Shown here: in pieces, positions 31,961 through 38,078 of the stretch
Layout: every line of letters begins with the position of its first letter
How positions within the stretch are numbered: position 1 is the stretch's first letter
NCBI GenBank assembly: GCA_021157815.1
Contig: JAGGVT010000008.1
Coordinates: 1 to 38,078 of the forward strand
Direction: 5' to 3'
From: a bacterium
GTDB taxonomy: Bacteria; JAJVIF01; JAGGVT01
DNA length: 38,078 nt
Position numbers and translations under genes: made by a program
Notes under the pieces: model-generated
Database searches by the model: none
Told to the model about the DNA's origin: nothing
The model's input: the letters and a program-made list of their open reading frames with translations, nothing else

Positions 31961-32875
31961 TTATTTAAATTCAGCTATTAGCTTCTCCGCGAGTTCAGTA
32001 CCCACTCTGAATTGTCCCTCCACCGTGCTTGCTCCGATGTGGGGTGTCAGGTAGATATTCGGATGATTCCTGATGTTTTCATCATCGAGAGGTTCCTTTG
32101 CGAGGACATCCAAAGCCGCGCGAGCTACTTTCCCGCTGTTAAGAGCGTCCAGAAGCGCGTTTTCATCAACTGTACCACCGCGCGAGGCGTTTACGAGAAA
32201 TACGCCATCCTTCATTTTCGCAAATTCATCCGCTTTTATAGTTGGGCCGAAATCAGGATCAAACGGGATATGCAGTGTGATGAAATCGCTCTGTGCGAGA
32301 AGTTCATCCTTTGGAAGCATCTTGACAATGTCAGGAAGCGGTGAATCGGGAATGTATTCATCGTAAGCAACGCATGTCATTCCCAACGCTGTAGCTCGTT
32401 TCGCTACCTCTTGTCCGATTCTGCCGATTCCGATAATGCCGAGTGTCTTGCCGCCAAGCTCGACGCCTTTCATTTTGTTCTTGGGCCATTCGCCCTTTTT
32501 GATTTCATGATTGCCAAACGGGATGAATCGCGCGATACCGAACATCATTCCAATCACAAGTTCCGCTACGGATGCGCTTGATGCCGCAGGGGTGTTTACC
32601 ACTTTGATAGCAAGCCCTTTGTCCTTAATGTACTTCTGGTCAATATTATCAAGCCCCACGCCCCCTCTTGCGATGATTTTCATGTTCTCCATCGCGTCAA
32701 TAATGGCCGCGGTCACTTTTGTTCGGCTTCGAACAACCATGGCATCGTAGTCCTTTATCTCAGCAACTAACTCATCGGGTGTGATTGTGGTTTTTTCGAT
32801 TACCTCCAACCCGGCATCTTTCATCATCTGTACCGCTTCATTTGCAATCGGGTCGCAAATCAGTATTTTAGCCAT
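31961..32875 (-). CDS. serA: D-3-phosphoglycerate dehydrogenase-like 2-hydroxyacid dehydrogenase
   Basis: I start at the ATG at 32875, because GAGGTG lies six bases upstream; a GTG nine bases earlier is part of that RBS. The 304 residues are the short two-domain form without an ACT or ASB regulatory domain. Visible features are the substrate domain VVRSRTKVTAAIIDA, NAD-binding GGKTLGIIGIGRIGQEVAKRA with a charged DE after it, NASRGGTVDENALLDAL, the catalytic Arg in VRSRT/GGVGLDNID region, and the His in LTPHIGAST. It oxidises 3-phosphoglycerate to 3-phosphohydroxypyruvate with NAD. The following gene on the same strand encodes a suitable aminotransferase, supporting a serine role. Glyoxylate/hydroxypyruvate reductase is the alternative. 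Confidence 0.88.
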   Translation of the reverse strand: MAKILICDPIANEAVQMMKDAGLEVIEKTTITPDELVAEIKDYDAMVVRSRTKVTAAIIDAMENMKIIARGGVGLDNIDQKYIKDKGLAIKVVNTPAASSASVAELVIGMMFGIARFIPFGNHEIKKGEWPKNKMKGVELGGKTLGIIGIGRIGQEVAKRATALGMTCVAYDEYIPDSPLPDIVKMLPKDELLAQSDFITLHIPFDPDFGPTIKADEFAKMKDGVFLVNASRGGTVDENALLDALNSGKVARAALDVLAKEPLDDENIRNHPNIYLTPHIGASTVEGQFRVGTELAEKLIAEFK

Positions 32876-32911
32876 TTTTTTCACCTCATATTTTTAATAA
32901 TAAACCGATAT

Positions 32912-32950
32912 GAAAAAATTGGCAGCAGAGGATTAAAATCCTCTGCTGTC
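32912..32950 (-). terminator. Terminator between the aminotransferase and serA-like genes
   Basis: CAGCAGAGGATT (32923-32934) and AATCCTCTGCTG (32937-32948) form a perfect 12-bp stem; on the minus strand it is followed by CCAATTTTTT. It closes the aminotransferase transcript, so the serA-like gene likely has its own promoter or is read through. Confidence 0.8.
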
Positions 32951-32955
32951 AACAA

Positions 32956-34062
32956 TTATTTCTTGTCCGGTAATAGTTCATCTCCGTATTTCTCTATGGT
33001 TCTCTCGATTGCCTGAAGAAGTCCCTCAATCTCCCACATCTGCGTATCTCCCATGTGAGCGATTCGGAAACATTTCTCTTTAAGTTCGCCATAACCATTG
33101 GATATCACCAGGTACTCCTTGCCCAGCGCTGCGTTGAGTTTCGCGATGCTTATCCCGCGATTGTTTGCGATATTCGTGACTGTATTCGACTCAAATCCCT
33201 TTTCAGTATAGGGTTCCCATTTTTCTTCTACGTATTTCCTGACTCTTTTAGCGAGTGCCAGATGGCGCTCGTAACGCGCATCACCCTCGGCGAGGATGAA
33301 ATCAAGTTGCTTGTCCAGCGCGAACATGTGGGCGACGGATGGCGTTGATGGTGTTTGCATGTTCTTTTTCTGTCGTGCCAACTGGGCGATGAAATCGATA
33401 TATCCGCCGCGGAATTTGATTGTTTCCGCTTTTTTAATCGCCTTGTCCGATACCCATGAAATTGTTAATCCGGCTGGAAGCGCGAATGCTTTCTGAACTC
33501 CGGCGAGGACAACATCGATGCCAAGATTGGCTGGTTCGATTTTGATCCCAGCCATTGCGCTGACAGCGTCAACAAGGAACATGACATTGGGATAATCTTT
33601 CTGCATCATTGCGCCGATTTCAGGAATCGGGCTCATGACACCTGTGGATGTTTCATTCCACACAACAGTTATGGCATCGACATCGGGGTTGGCGTCAAGG
33701 ACTTCTTTCACCATTTCAGGCTTGATAGCCTTGCCCATATCGACATTATATTTGACAATCTCGATTCCATTAGCCTCGATTAGCTGGGACCATCTTTTTG
33801 AAAAAGCCCCGTTGATAAAACACGCGCATTTTTTCGCGCATGTGTTTCTGGCAGCACCCTCCATTATTCCGGATGATGAGCATGTCCAGATGAGAATATT
33901 GCCCTCTTTAGTGCCGAAAAACGTTTGCAATTTCTCGACACAACGTGTGTGCAGATTTGTGTATTCCTTTGATCTGTGTCCGATTTGAGGTGTCGCCATT
34001 GCCTGGAGAATCTCAGGGCGAACCTCTGATGGTCCCGGGATAAAAAGACGTTTGTGATTCAT
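32956..34062 (-). CDS. Class V aminotransferase (serine/alanine-glyoxylate or phosphoserine type)
   Basis: The start is the ATG at 34062, with GGAGA seven bases upstream, not the longer frame to 34107. The 368 residues are a PLP fold-type I enzyme: FIPGPSEVRPEILQAMATPQIGHRS at the N-terminus, TCSSSGIMEGAARN for phosphate binding, VVWNETSTGVMSPI, the PLP Asp in FLVDAVSAMAG and the Schiff-base lysine in VLAGVQKAFALPAG. Archaea and some anaerobic bacteria use this family instead of classical SerC for phosphohydroxypyruvate, which is attractive because the serA-like gene follows. Alanine-glyoxylate or serine-pyruvate transamination cannot be excluded. Confidence 0.85.
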   Translation of the reverse strand: MNHKRLFIPGPSEVRPEILQAMATPQIGHRSKEYTNLHTRCVEKLQTFFGTKEGNILIWTCSSSGIMEGAARNTCAKKCACFINGAFSKRWSQLIEANGIEIVKYNVDMGKAIKPEMVKEVLDANPDVDAITVVWNETSTGVMSPIPEIGAMMQKDYPNVMFLVDAVSAMAGIKIEPANLGIDVVLAGVQKAFALPAGLTISWVSDKAIKKAETIKFRGGYIDFIAQLARQKKNMQTPSTPSVAHMFALDKQLDFILAEGDARYERHLALAKRVRKYVEEKWEPYTEKGFESNTVTNIANNRGISIAKLNAALGKEYLVISNGYGELKEKCFRIAHMGDTQMWEIEGLLQAIERTIEKYGDELLPDKK

Positions 34063-34235
34063 TAGCGTTCTCCGATATATTTGATCGATTAGGTTCTGTT
34101 TCATCATATATAAATCCCATAACGGGAATGTACATAAATCACGCCCTGAAAAGAAGGGCGGTTGGTTTCCAAAACTGCTCGCAGAATCGAGATTATAAAT
34201 CAGGCATTATTGTTTCTCAAGAGAATTTCACAATA

Positions 34236-34260
34236 TTAATTTGTACCGGGTACAAATTAA
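34236..34260. repeat. 25-bp palindrome 1 near thpR
   Basis: TTAATTTGTACC and GGTACAAATTAA are perfect reverse complements around one G. A second palindrome with the same core GTACCGGGTAC lies at 34369-34389, 109 bp on. Confidence 0.7.
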
Positions 34261-34368
34261 ATTGTGAGCATTATGGGGATTTTCATCATTCTGCTTGCTT
34301 TGCGCATAGGATATGGAGATAGCGCGCTTTATCCAACTCAGTATAATTAGTCATATTAACTCAATTTC

Positions 34369-34389
34369 AATTCGTACCGGGTACGAATT
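34369..34389. promoter_or_regulatory. 21-bp palindrome 2 upstream of thpR (possible operator)
   Basis: AATTCGTACC and GGTACGAATT pair perfectly around one G. It covers the region where a -35 box would sit for the element at 34400-34408, so binding of a dimeric regulator there could block thpR. It also resembles palindrome 1, and together they could be the ends of a short element. Confidence 0.45.
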
Positions 34390-34399
34390 AATTTTTTTA

Positions 34400-34408
34400 T
34401 GCTAAAAT
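34400..34408 (+). promoter_or_regulatory. Extended -10 element at the thpR start (leaderless)
   Basis: TGCTAAAAT ends seven bases before the ATG at 34416. No Shine-Dalgarno is visible, so the transcript probably starts at the ATG. Confidence 0.45.
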
Positions 34409-34415
34409 CACAAAC

Positions 34416-34994
34416 ATGCCGAATCCTTATGAGATAATTCGGGCTTTTCTGGCTGTGGATATGCCGGATGAAATCAGAACACTAGCCGCTGAAACCGGTG
34501 AGCGTCTGTTGACTCATGAAAAGGGATTGAAAATCGTGGCTCCGGAAAACTATCACATTACTCTGGCGTTCATCGGGGATGTTCAACGCGATTTGCTTGA
34601 TGCCATCGACATACCAATAGCACGATTGGCGGAGGGGATATCTGTCATTAGTGTCCAGTTCAACAAAATTGGGACTTTCCCGTCTGTTGTTTTCCTGAAG
34701 ACATCCGAAGGTGAAGAGGAACTTGCACGGCTATCCAAAGGCGTGAGAGATATTCTTGCGCGGAACGAAATTCCGTGCGATTCCAAACCGTTCAAGGGAC
34801 ATTTAACAATCGCGCGTTCGAGGAATCGAAAGATGAAAGCGAAAGAGTTTCTTAAAAGCTATGCTTTTGATACCAGATTTGATATTGGATTTGAAATAGA
34901 CAGTTTCAGCCTGATACAATCAGAATTGACATCGGCGGGACCTATCTATACAACACTTAAACAATACTATCTTGATGCCCAAGAAGTGAAATGA
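34416..34994 (+). CDS. thpR: RNA 2',3'-cyclic 3'-phosphodiesterase (2H family)
   Basis: The 192 residues contain the two HxT motifs of the 2H phosphoesterase superfamily: [10 protein letters not shown] around residue 47 and GHLTIARSR around residue 128, in two related halves. [13 protein letters not shown] opens the protein as in known ThpR (LigT) enzymes. They hydrolyse 2',3'-cyclic phosphates of RNA and may ligate tRNA halves in vitro. Its stop overlaps the next ATG by four bases (ATGA). It appears to be leaderless. Confidence 0.93.
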   Translation: MPNPYEIIRAFLAVDMPDEIRTLAAETGERLLTHEKGLKIVAPENYHITLAFIGDVQRDLLDAIDIPIARLAEGISVISVQFNKIGTFPSVVFLKTSEGEEELARLSKGVRDILARNEIPCDSKPFKGHLTIARSRNRKMKAKEFLKSYAFDTRFDIGFEIDSFSLIQSELTSAGPIYTTLKQYYLDAQEVK

Positions 34995-35194
34995 TGACAG
35001 ATTGCCCGAATAAGGAGAAAAATTTCCAGAAATGCAACTGCACTTATAACTGTTCAAAAAAAGGAAATTGCTGTGAGTGCATCGCGTATCATAATGCAAT
35101 GGGCGAGTTTCCGGCATGCCTTTTCTCGAAAGAGGCGGAAGCGACATTCGACAGGTCGCTTGAAATGCTGATTAAAGACCGTAAGGGCGGATAG
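34991..35194 (+). CDS. Small Cys-rich protein (DUF6485-like)
   Basis: This encodes 67 residues. The pattern [41 protein letters not shown] has nine cysteines within residues 5-44 and matches my memory of the DUF6485 family. The C-terminus is a short amphipathic helix ([17 protein letters not shown]). It probably binds metal or an iron-sulfur cluster. It is translated with thpR through the ATGA overlap. Function unknown. Confidence 0.85.
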   Translation: MMTDCPNKEKNFQKCNCTYNCSKKGNCCECIAYHNAMGEFPACLFSKEAEATFDRSLEMLIKDRKGG

Positions 35195-35228
35195 TGCCTG
35201 TTGATTAACCCCGATAAATATAAATAAT

Positions 35229-35245
35229 AAACCCATCGTGGGTTT
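35229..35245 (-). terminator. Hairpin between convergent genes
   Basis: AAACCCA and TGGGTTT pair around TCG, with T-rich DNA on the minus-strand side (ATTATTTATATTT). It lies 6 bp past the purF stop and 34 bp past the Cys-rich gene. Confidence 0.5.
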
Positions 35246-35250
35246 AGGGT

Positions 35251-36711
35251 TTAATCAGGTTCAAGCGCGAGTTTGGTTAAACTTAACTGATGTTTGATTG
35301 GTATGGGGTATTTATCGTTCAGGCATGCAAGACAGAACTGGTCGTATTTAAGCCCTGTCGCATCGATTAATCCATCAATGGAGAGGTAATTAACACTGTC
35401 AGCCCCAAGGAATTTCGTCAATTCTGGAATTGTCATCTGCGACGCAATGAGTTCTTCCTGCGTGGCGGTGTCGATTCCGTAGAAACAAGGATATTTGACT
35501 GGCGGGCTGGCGACCGCCATGTGAACCTCTTTTGCTCCTGCATCCCTGATTAATTCTATAATTTGCTTGGATGTGTTTCCGCGTACGATTGAATCATCGA
35601 CAAGAATCACCCGTTTGTTTTTCATAACCTCTTTTAAGGGGTTGAGTTTCATTCTGACTTTTGTCTTGCGCATTCGCGCACTGGGAGAGATGAAAGTCCT
35701 TCCGACATAACGATTTTTAATAAGGCCTTCCATGAAAGGGATTCCAGTCGCTTTTGCAAGACCGATAGCGTGCGGTGTGCCCGAGTCGGGTACGGAAATC
35801 ACGATATCCGCGTCGAAATTAACCTCTCCTGCCAGATTTGTGCCCATTTTCTGCCGGCACAGATGCAGTAGGCGCCCAAGGATGTAGCTGTCAGGCCGGG
35901 CGAAATAGATAAACTCGAACATGCAGATCTTTTCCTGCGTTGGTTTCTCCTCAGTCCAGAAGAAAGATTTCATGCCGTTCATATCAAACACGACAGCTTC
36001 CCCCGGTTGGACTTCCCTAATAAGTTCAGCATTGACAATATCCAGTGCAGCGCTTTCGGATGAGAAAAAGTACGCGGTTTTACCATTCTGTTCCTGTTTG
36101 CCGATGCACAACGGGCGGACTCCAAGCGGGTCACGAAGGCAGATTACTTTTCGTGGCGTTATTATAGCAAGCGTGAATGCTCCCTGGCACTGTGGGAGGG
36201 CGATTTCAACAGCTTCCTCGATGGTCATGCCCGTGCTGTAGTATTTCATCAGCAGCTTTGCCATCACCTCGGAATCATTAGTTGTCTCGAAATGAACTCC
36301 CTCGCGTTTGAGTTTCTCGCGAAGAATTCTTGTATTGACAAGATTCCCGTTGTGCCCGAGAGCCAGTTTGTATCCGTTCTCCTGAAGAAAAATCGGTTGT
36401 GCGTTAGCCTGAACAGCGCTGCCTGTGGTTGAGTATCTGACATGCCCGATTCCGCCCTGTCCGCGAAGGATATTCAGAATGCGTTCATCAAATACCTGGC
36501 TGACAAGCCCCATTCCGCGATATTCAGTAAGGGCGTTTCCAACCGAGACAGCCATGCCGGCGGATTCCTGTCCCCTGTGTTGAAGGGCGAACAGCCCAAA
36601 ATAGAGAAGGCGGGAAATGTCGAGATGTGGCGCCCAGACTCCGAAAACCCCGCATTCTTCCCTGGGTTTCGAACCAAGCGTCATGTATTGAGCGGGACAG
36701 CAGTTTTTCAT
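35251..36711 (-). CDS. purF: Amidophosphoribosyltransferase
   Basis: The 486 residues catalyse the first committed step of purine synthesis (PRPP + glutamine to phosphoribosylamine). The N-terminal glutaminase begins after a propeptide, with the nucleophile C20 in EECGVFGVWAP, and includes GIGHVRYSTTGS. The PRPP-binding loop is VILVDDSIVRGNTS. It is the iron-sulfur type, with ligand cysteines recognisable in ICMFEFIYFARPDS, YPCFYGIDTAT and QFCLACLND, an arrangement typical of Bacillus-like PurF and consistent with an anaerobic lifestyle. The propeptide implies self-cleavage. I see no clear Shine-Dalgarno before ATG 36711, so an in-frame ATG nine codons on is possible. purC lies 510 bp upstream, beyond the minisatellite. 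Confidence 0.96.
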   Translation of the reverse strand: MKNCCPAQYMTLGSKPREECGVFGVWAPHLDISRLLYFGLFALQHRGQESAGMAVSVGNALTEYRGMGLVSQVFDERILNILRGQGGIGHVRYSTTGSAVQANAQPIFLQENGYKLALGHNGNLVNTRILREKLKREGVHFETTNDSEVMAKLLMKYYSTGMTIEEAVEIALPQCQGAFTLAIITPRKVICLRDPLGVRPLCIGKQEQNGKTAYFFSSESAALDIVNAELIREVQPGEAVVFDMNGMKSFFWTEEKPTQEKICMFEFIYFARPDSYILGRLLHLCRQKMGTNLAGEVNFDADIVISVPDSGTPHAIGLAKATGIPFMEGLIKNRYVGRTFISPSARMRKTKVRMKLNPLKEVMKNKRVILVDDSIVRGNTSKQIIELIRDAGAKEVHMAVASPPVKYPCFYGIDTATQEELIASQMTIPELTKFLGADSVNYLSIDGLIDATGLKYDQFCLACLNDKYPIPIKHQLSLTKLALEPD

Positions 36712-36766
36712 TTTGTTTTTAAGTTAGGTTCAATTTATTAAATCAACAGCGATTAGTTTAACACAT

Positions 36767-36824
36767 AGTTAGTAAGTTAGTAAGTTAGCAGGTTAGCAGG
36801 TTAATAGGTTAGTAGGTTAGTAGG
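36767..36824. repeat. Reverse-oriented octamer array
   Basis: Seven units (AGTTAGTA, AGTTAGCA, GGTTAGCA, GGTTAATA, GGTTAGTA and so on) run in the opposite orientation to the adjacent minisatellite. The two arrays together form an inverted arrangement that could pair. Confidence 0.9.
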
Positions 36825-36839
36825 GAAAAGACGGGAATA

Positions 36840-37227
36840 TTTCTTTTACGCATGCAACGGAACAGGTATTTTTTCTTTTAACCTGCTAACTTACTAACCT
36901 GCTAACTTGCTAACTTTCTTTTGCGAGTGCAACGGGACAGGTTTTTTTTCTTTTAACCTGCTAACTTGCTAACCTGCTAACTTGTTAACTTTCTTTTGCG
37001 ATTGAAACGGGACAGGTTTTTTTTCTTTTAACCTGCTAACTTGCTAACTTGTTAACTTTCTTTTGCGAGTGCAACGGGACAGGCTTTTTTTCTTTTAACC
37101 TGCTAACTTGCTAACCTGCTAACTTGTTAACTTTCTTTTGCGATTGAAACGCTCCAGGCTTTTTTTCTTTTTAACTTGCTAACTTACTAACTTGCTAACC
37201 TGCTAACTTTTTTTTAACCTGCTAACC
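36840..37227. repeat. Minisatellite with about 75-bp units that embed octamer repeats
   Basis: Five units run head to tail: 36840-36914 (75 bp), 36915-36989 (75), 36990-37056 (67), 37057-37131 (75), 37132-37207 (76), then a partial unit. Each has a spacer TTTCTTTTGCGAGTGCAACG (variants ATTGAAACG, GCATGCAACG), then GGACAGG, a T-run, CTTTT and three to four AACYTGCT octamers. The third unit differs by exactly one octamer. The array enters the last codon and stop of purC at 37222-37227. It codes for nothing. Confidence 0.95.
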
Positions 37228-37944
37228 TTCCTTTCCCACTACCCGTTTAAGGACCTCTTGGTATGCGCCTTCGACATCGCCGAGGTCGAATCTGAATCTG
37301 TCCTTGTCGAGTTTCTTTCCGGTTTCGACATCCCAGAGGCGGCAGGTGTCGGGGCTTATTTCATCGCCGAGAAGGATTTCGCCTTTGTGGCGTCCGAATT
37401 CGAGTTTGAAATCGACGAGTTTTAAATTCAGAGTGAGGAAATACTCTTTCATGATTTCGTTTATCTCTCGTGCTTTGGTTCGGATGTGATTCAGCTCATC
37501 CATCGATGCCAGTTTGAGATGAACCGCGTGTTGATCATTGATTAGAGGATCGTGGAGCGCATCGTCCTTGAGGAAAAATTCGACAATCGGCGGATCGAGA
37601 ATTTGTCCCTCGGTGAATCCGAGCCGTCTCACGAGTGAACCTGCGGCGATGTTTCTCGCGATGACCTCGACCATCATGATGTCGAGGCGTTTTACCAGCA
37701 TGTTGCGATCATCGAGTTTTTCAACCAGATGGGTTTTAATTCCCTTTGATTCGAGAAGTTTGAACATGGCGCATGAGATGCTATTGTTCACGATACCCTT
37801 GGACGCGATTGTGTCTTTCTTGGTGCCATCGAACGCGGTAGCTGAATCCTTGAATTCCTGAATGACCAGATCGGGGTCGGATGTTAGAAAAACCTTCTTG
37901 GCTTTGCCCTCATAAAGGAGGTCGCCTTTTTGTATGGCTGACAT
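37222..37944 (-). CDS. purC: Phosphoribosylaminoimidazole-succinocarboxamide synthase
   Basis: The 240 residues join CAIR with aspartate using ATP in purine synthesis. Family landmarks are LLYEGKAKKVF at the start, FKDSATAFDGTKKD, KRLDIMMVEVIARNIAAGSLVRR, PPIVEFFLKDDALHDPLIND and the C-terminal LVDFKLEFGRHKGEILLGDEISPDTCRLWD. GAGGGA precedes the ATG by nine bases. The last glycine codon and the TAG stop fall inside an octamer repeat unit (GGTTAGCAGG on the minus strand), so the repeat shaped the end of the gene. It is normal in length for the bacterial enzyme (about 235-240). Confidence 0.96.
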   Translation of the reverse strand: MSAIQKGDLLYEGKAKKVFLTSDPDLVIQEFKDSATAFDGTKKDTIASKGIVNNSISCAMFKLLESKGIKTHLVEKLDDRNMLVKRLDIMMVEVIARNIAAGSLVRRLGFTEGQILDPPIVEFFLKDDALHDPLINDQHAVHLKLASMDELNHIRTKAREINEIMKEYFLTLNLKLVDFKLEFGRHKGEILLGDEISPDTCRLWDVETGKKLDKDRFRFDLGDVEGAYQEVLKRVVGKEG

Positions 37945-37966
37945 TGTGATGTTCCCTCGACTGTTT

Positions 37967-37995
37967 ACGGTTACATGTCCGGCATGTCGAACCGT
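37967..37995 (-). promoter_or_regulatory. Hairpin in the purC upstream region
   Basis: ACGGTT/AACCGT and ACATG/CATGT form a stem with a 2-base bulge 23 bp upstream of the purC ATG. On the plus strand it is followed by TTTATTTTTT, so it could also terminate antisense transcripts. It is not a purine riboswitch; none of the conserved junction sequence is present. The final 38000-38078 bases show no gene. Confidence 0.35.
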
Positions 37996-38078
37996 TTATT
38001 TTTTACCGCTCGAATATAACCATCATGCCTTGCGAAAATCAAGGGCGATGGTCGAATTATGTGGGGTTTTTGGGGGGA

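Noticed and set aside
34128-34322. A 64-codon plus-strand frame upstream of thpR
   Set aside because: It crosses palindrome 1 and has no ribosome binding site, no family resemblance, and no promoter with reasonable spacing.
36840-37227. A CRISPR-like pattern of repeats and spacers
   Set aside because: The units are nearly identical end to end, including the supposed spacers, and contain octamer subrepeats and T-runs; this is a minisatellite.
37945-38078. Purine riboswitch upstream of purC
   Set aside because: A hairpin is present but no three-way junction core or the conserved loop sequences of the purine aptamer can be found.

Overview
This window looks like a chromosomal segment of an uncultivated anaerobic bacterium, probably from a poorly sampled phylum; I cannot name the lineage from sequence alone. 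The signs are a tungsten-type aldehyde:ferredoxin oxidoreductase (AOR) locus, a flavodiiron (oxygen/NO-reducing) protein, a PurF of the iron-sulfur type, large PKD-domain lipoproteins, and unusually dense intergenic repeats. Base composition is moderate, with one AT-rich island (about 16140-17112). Genes occur on both strands in short clusters.

Layout. 1-8.6 kb: the 3' end of a beta-propeller-like gene, a 961-aa PKD lipoprotein, serS, an orphan CoA-transferase beta-type subunit, and a second PKD lipoprotein of the same architecture on the other strand. 8.7-10.5 kb: a 546-aa membrane-anchored protein of unknown function. 10.5-16 kb (minus strand): the AOR locus, comprising a separate AOR N-terminal domain, a NuoE/NuoF-like fusion that has lost its expected cofactor ligands, an AOR C-terminal half fused behind NuoG-like iron-sulfur domains, a ThiF/MoeB-type E1 enzyme and a ThiS/MoaD-type sulfur carrier. 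16.1-20.9 kb: a possible 31-aa membrane peptide, an AT-rich DUF6602-like nuclease-fold gene, a frameshifted fragment of a flavodiiron gene, an S9 peptidase and an intact flavodiiron gene. 21-30 kb: mazG, a sigma factor/zinc-finger anti-sigma pair, a very large mosaic membrane protein (about 1384 aa) and a VIT/vWA protein. 30-38 kb: pyrimidine-nucleoside phosphorylase, serA-like dehydrogenase with a class V aminotransferase, thpR with a small Cys-rich protein, then purF and purC.

How the genes work together. The five AOR-locus genes read as one system: two polypeptides rebuild one AOR, the Fd-like domains carry electrons, the NuoEF-like protein is probably a docking scaffold or altered flavoprotein, and ThiS/ThiF would supply sulfur for the tungstopterin cofactor. 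serA and the aminotransferase are a plausible serine (or glycine/glyoxylate) module. purC and purF belong to purine synthesis but are separated by a minisatellite.

Intergenic DNA holds several repeat families: AACYTRCT octamer arrays, nested inverted repeats, a GGGTGCCGCCCA-bounded element, GGTGTCWGACMCC sites, and a recurring GCAGAGG-stem hairpin used as a terminator. Many promoters look like extended -10 (TGNTATAAT) types with weak -35 boxes, and three plus-strand genes appear to be leaderless.
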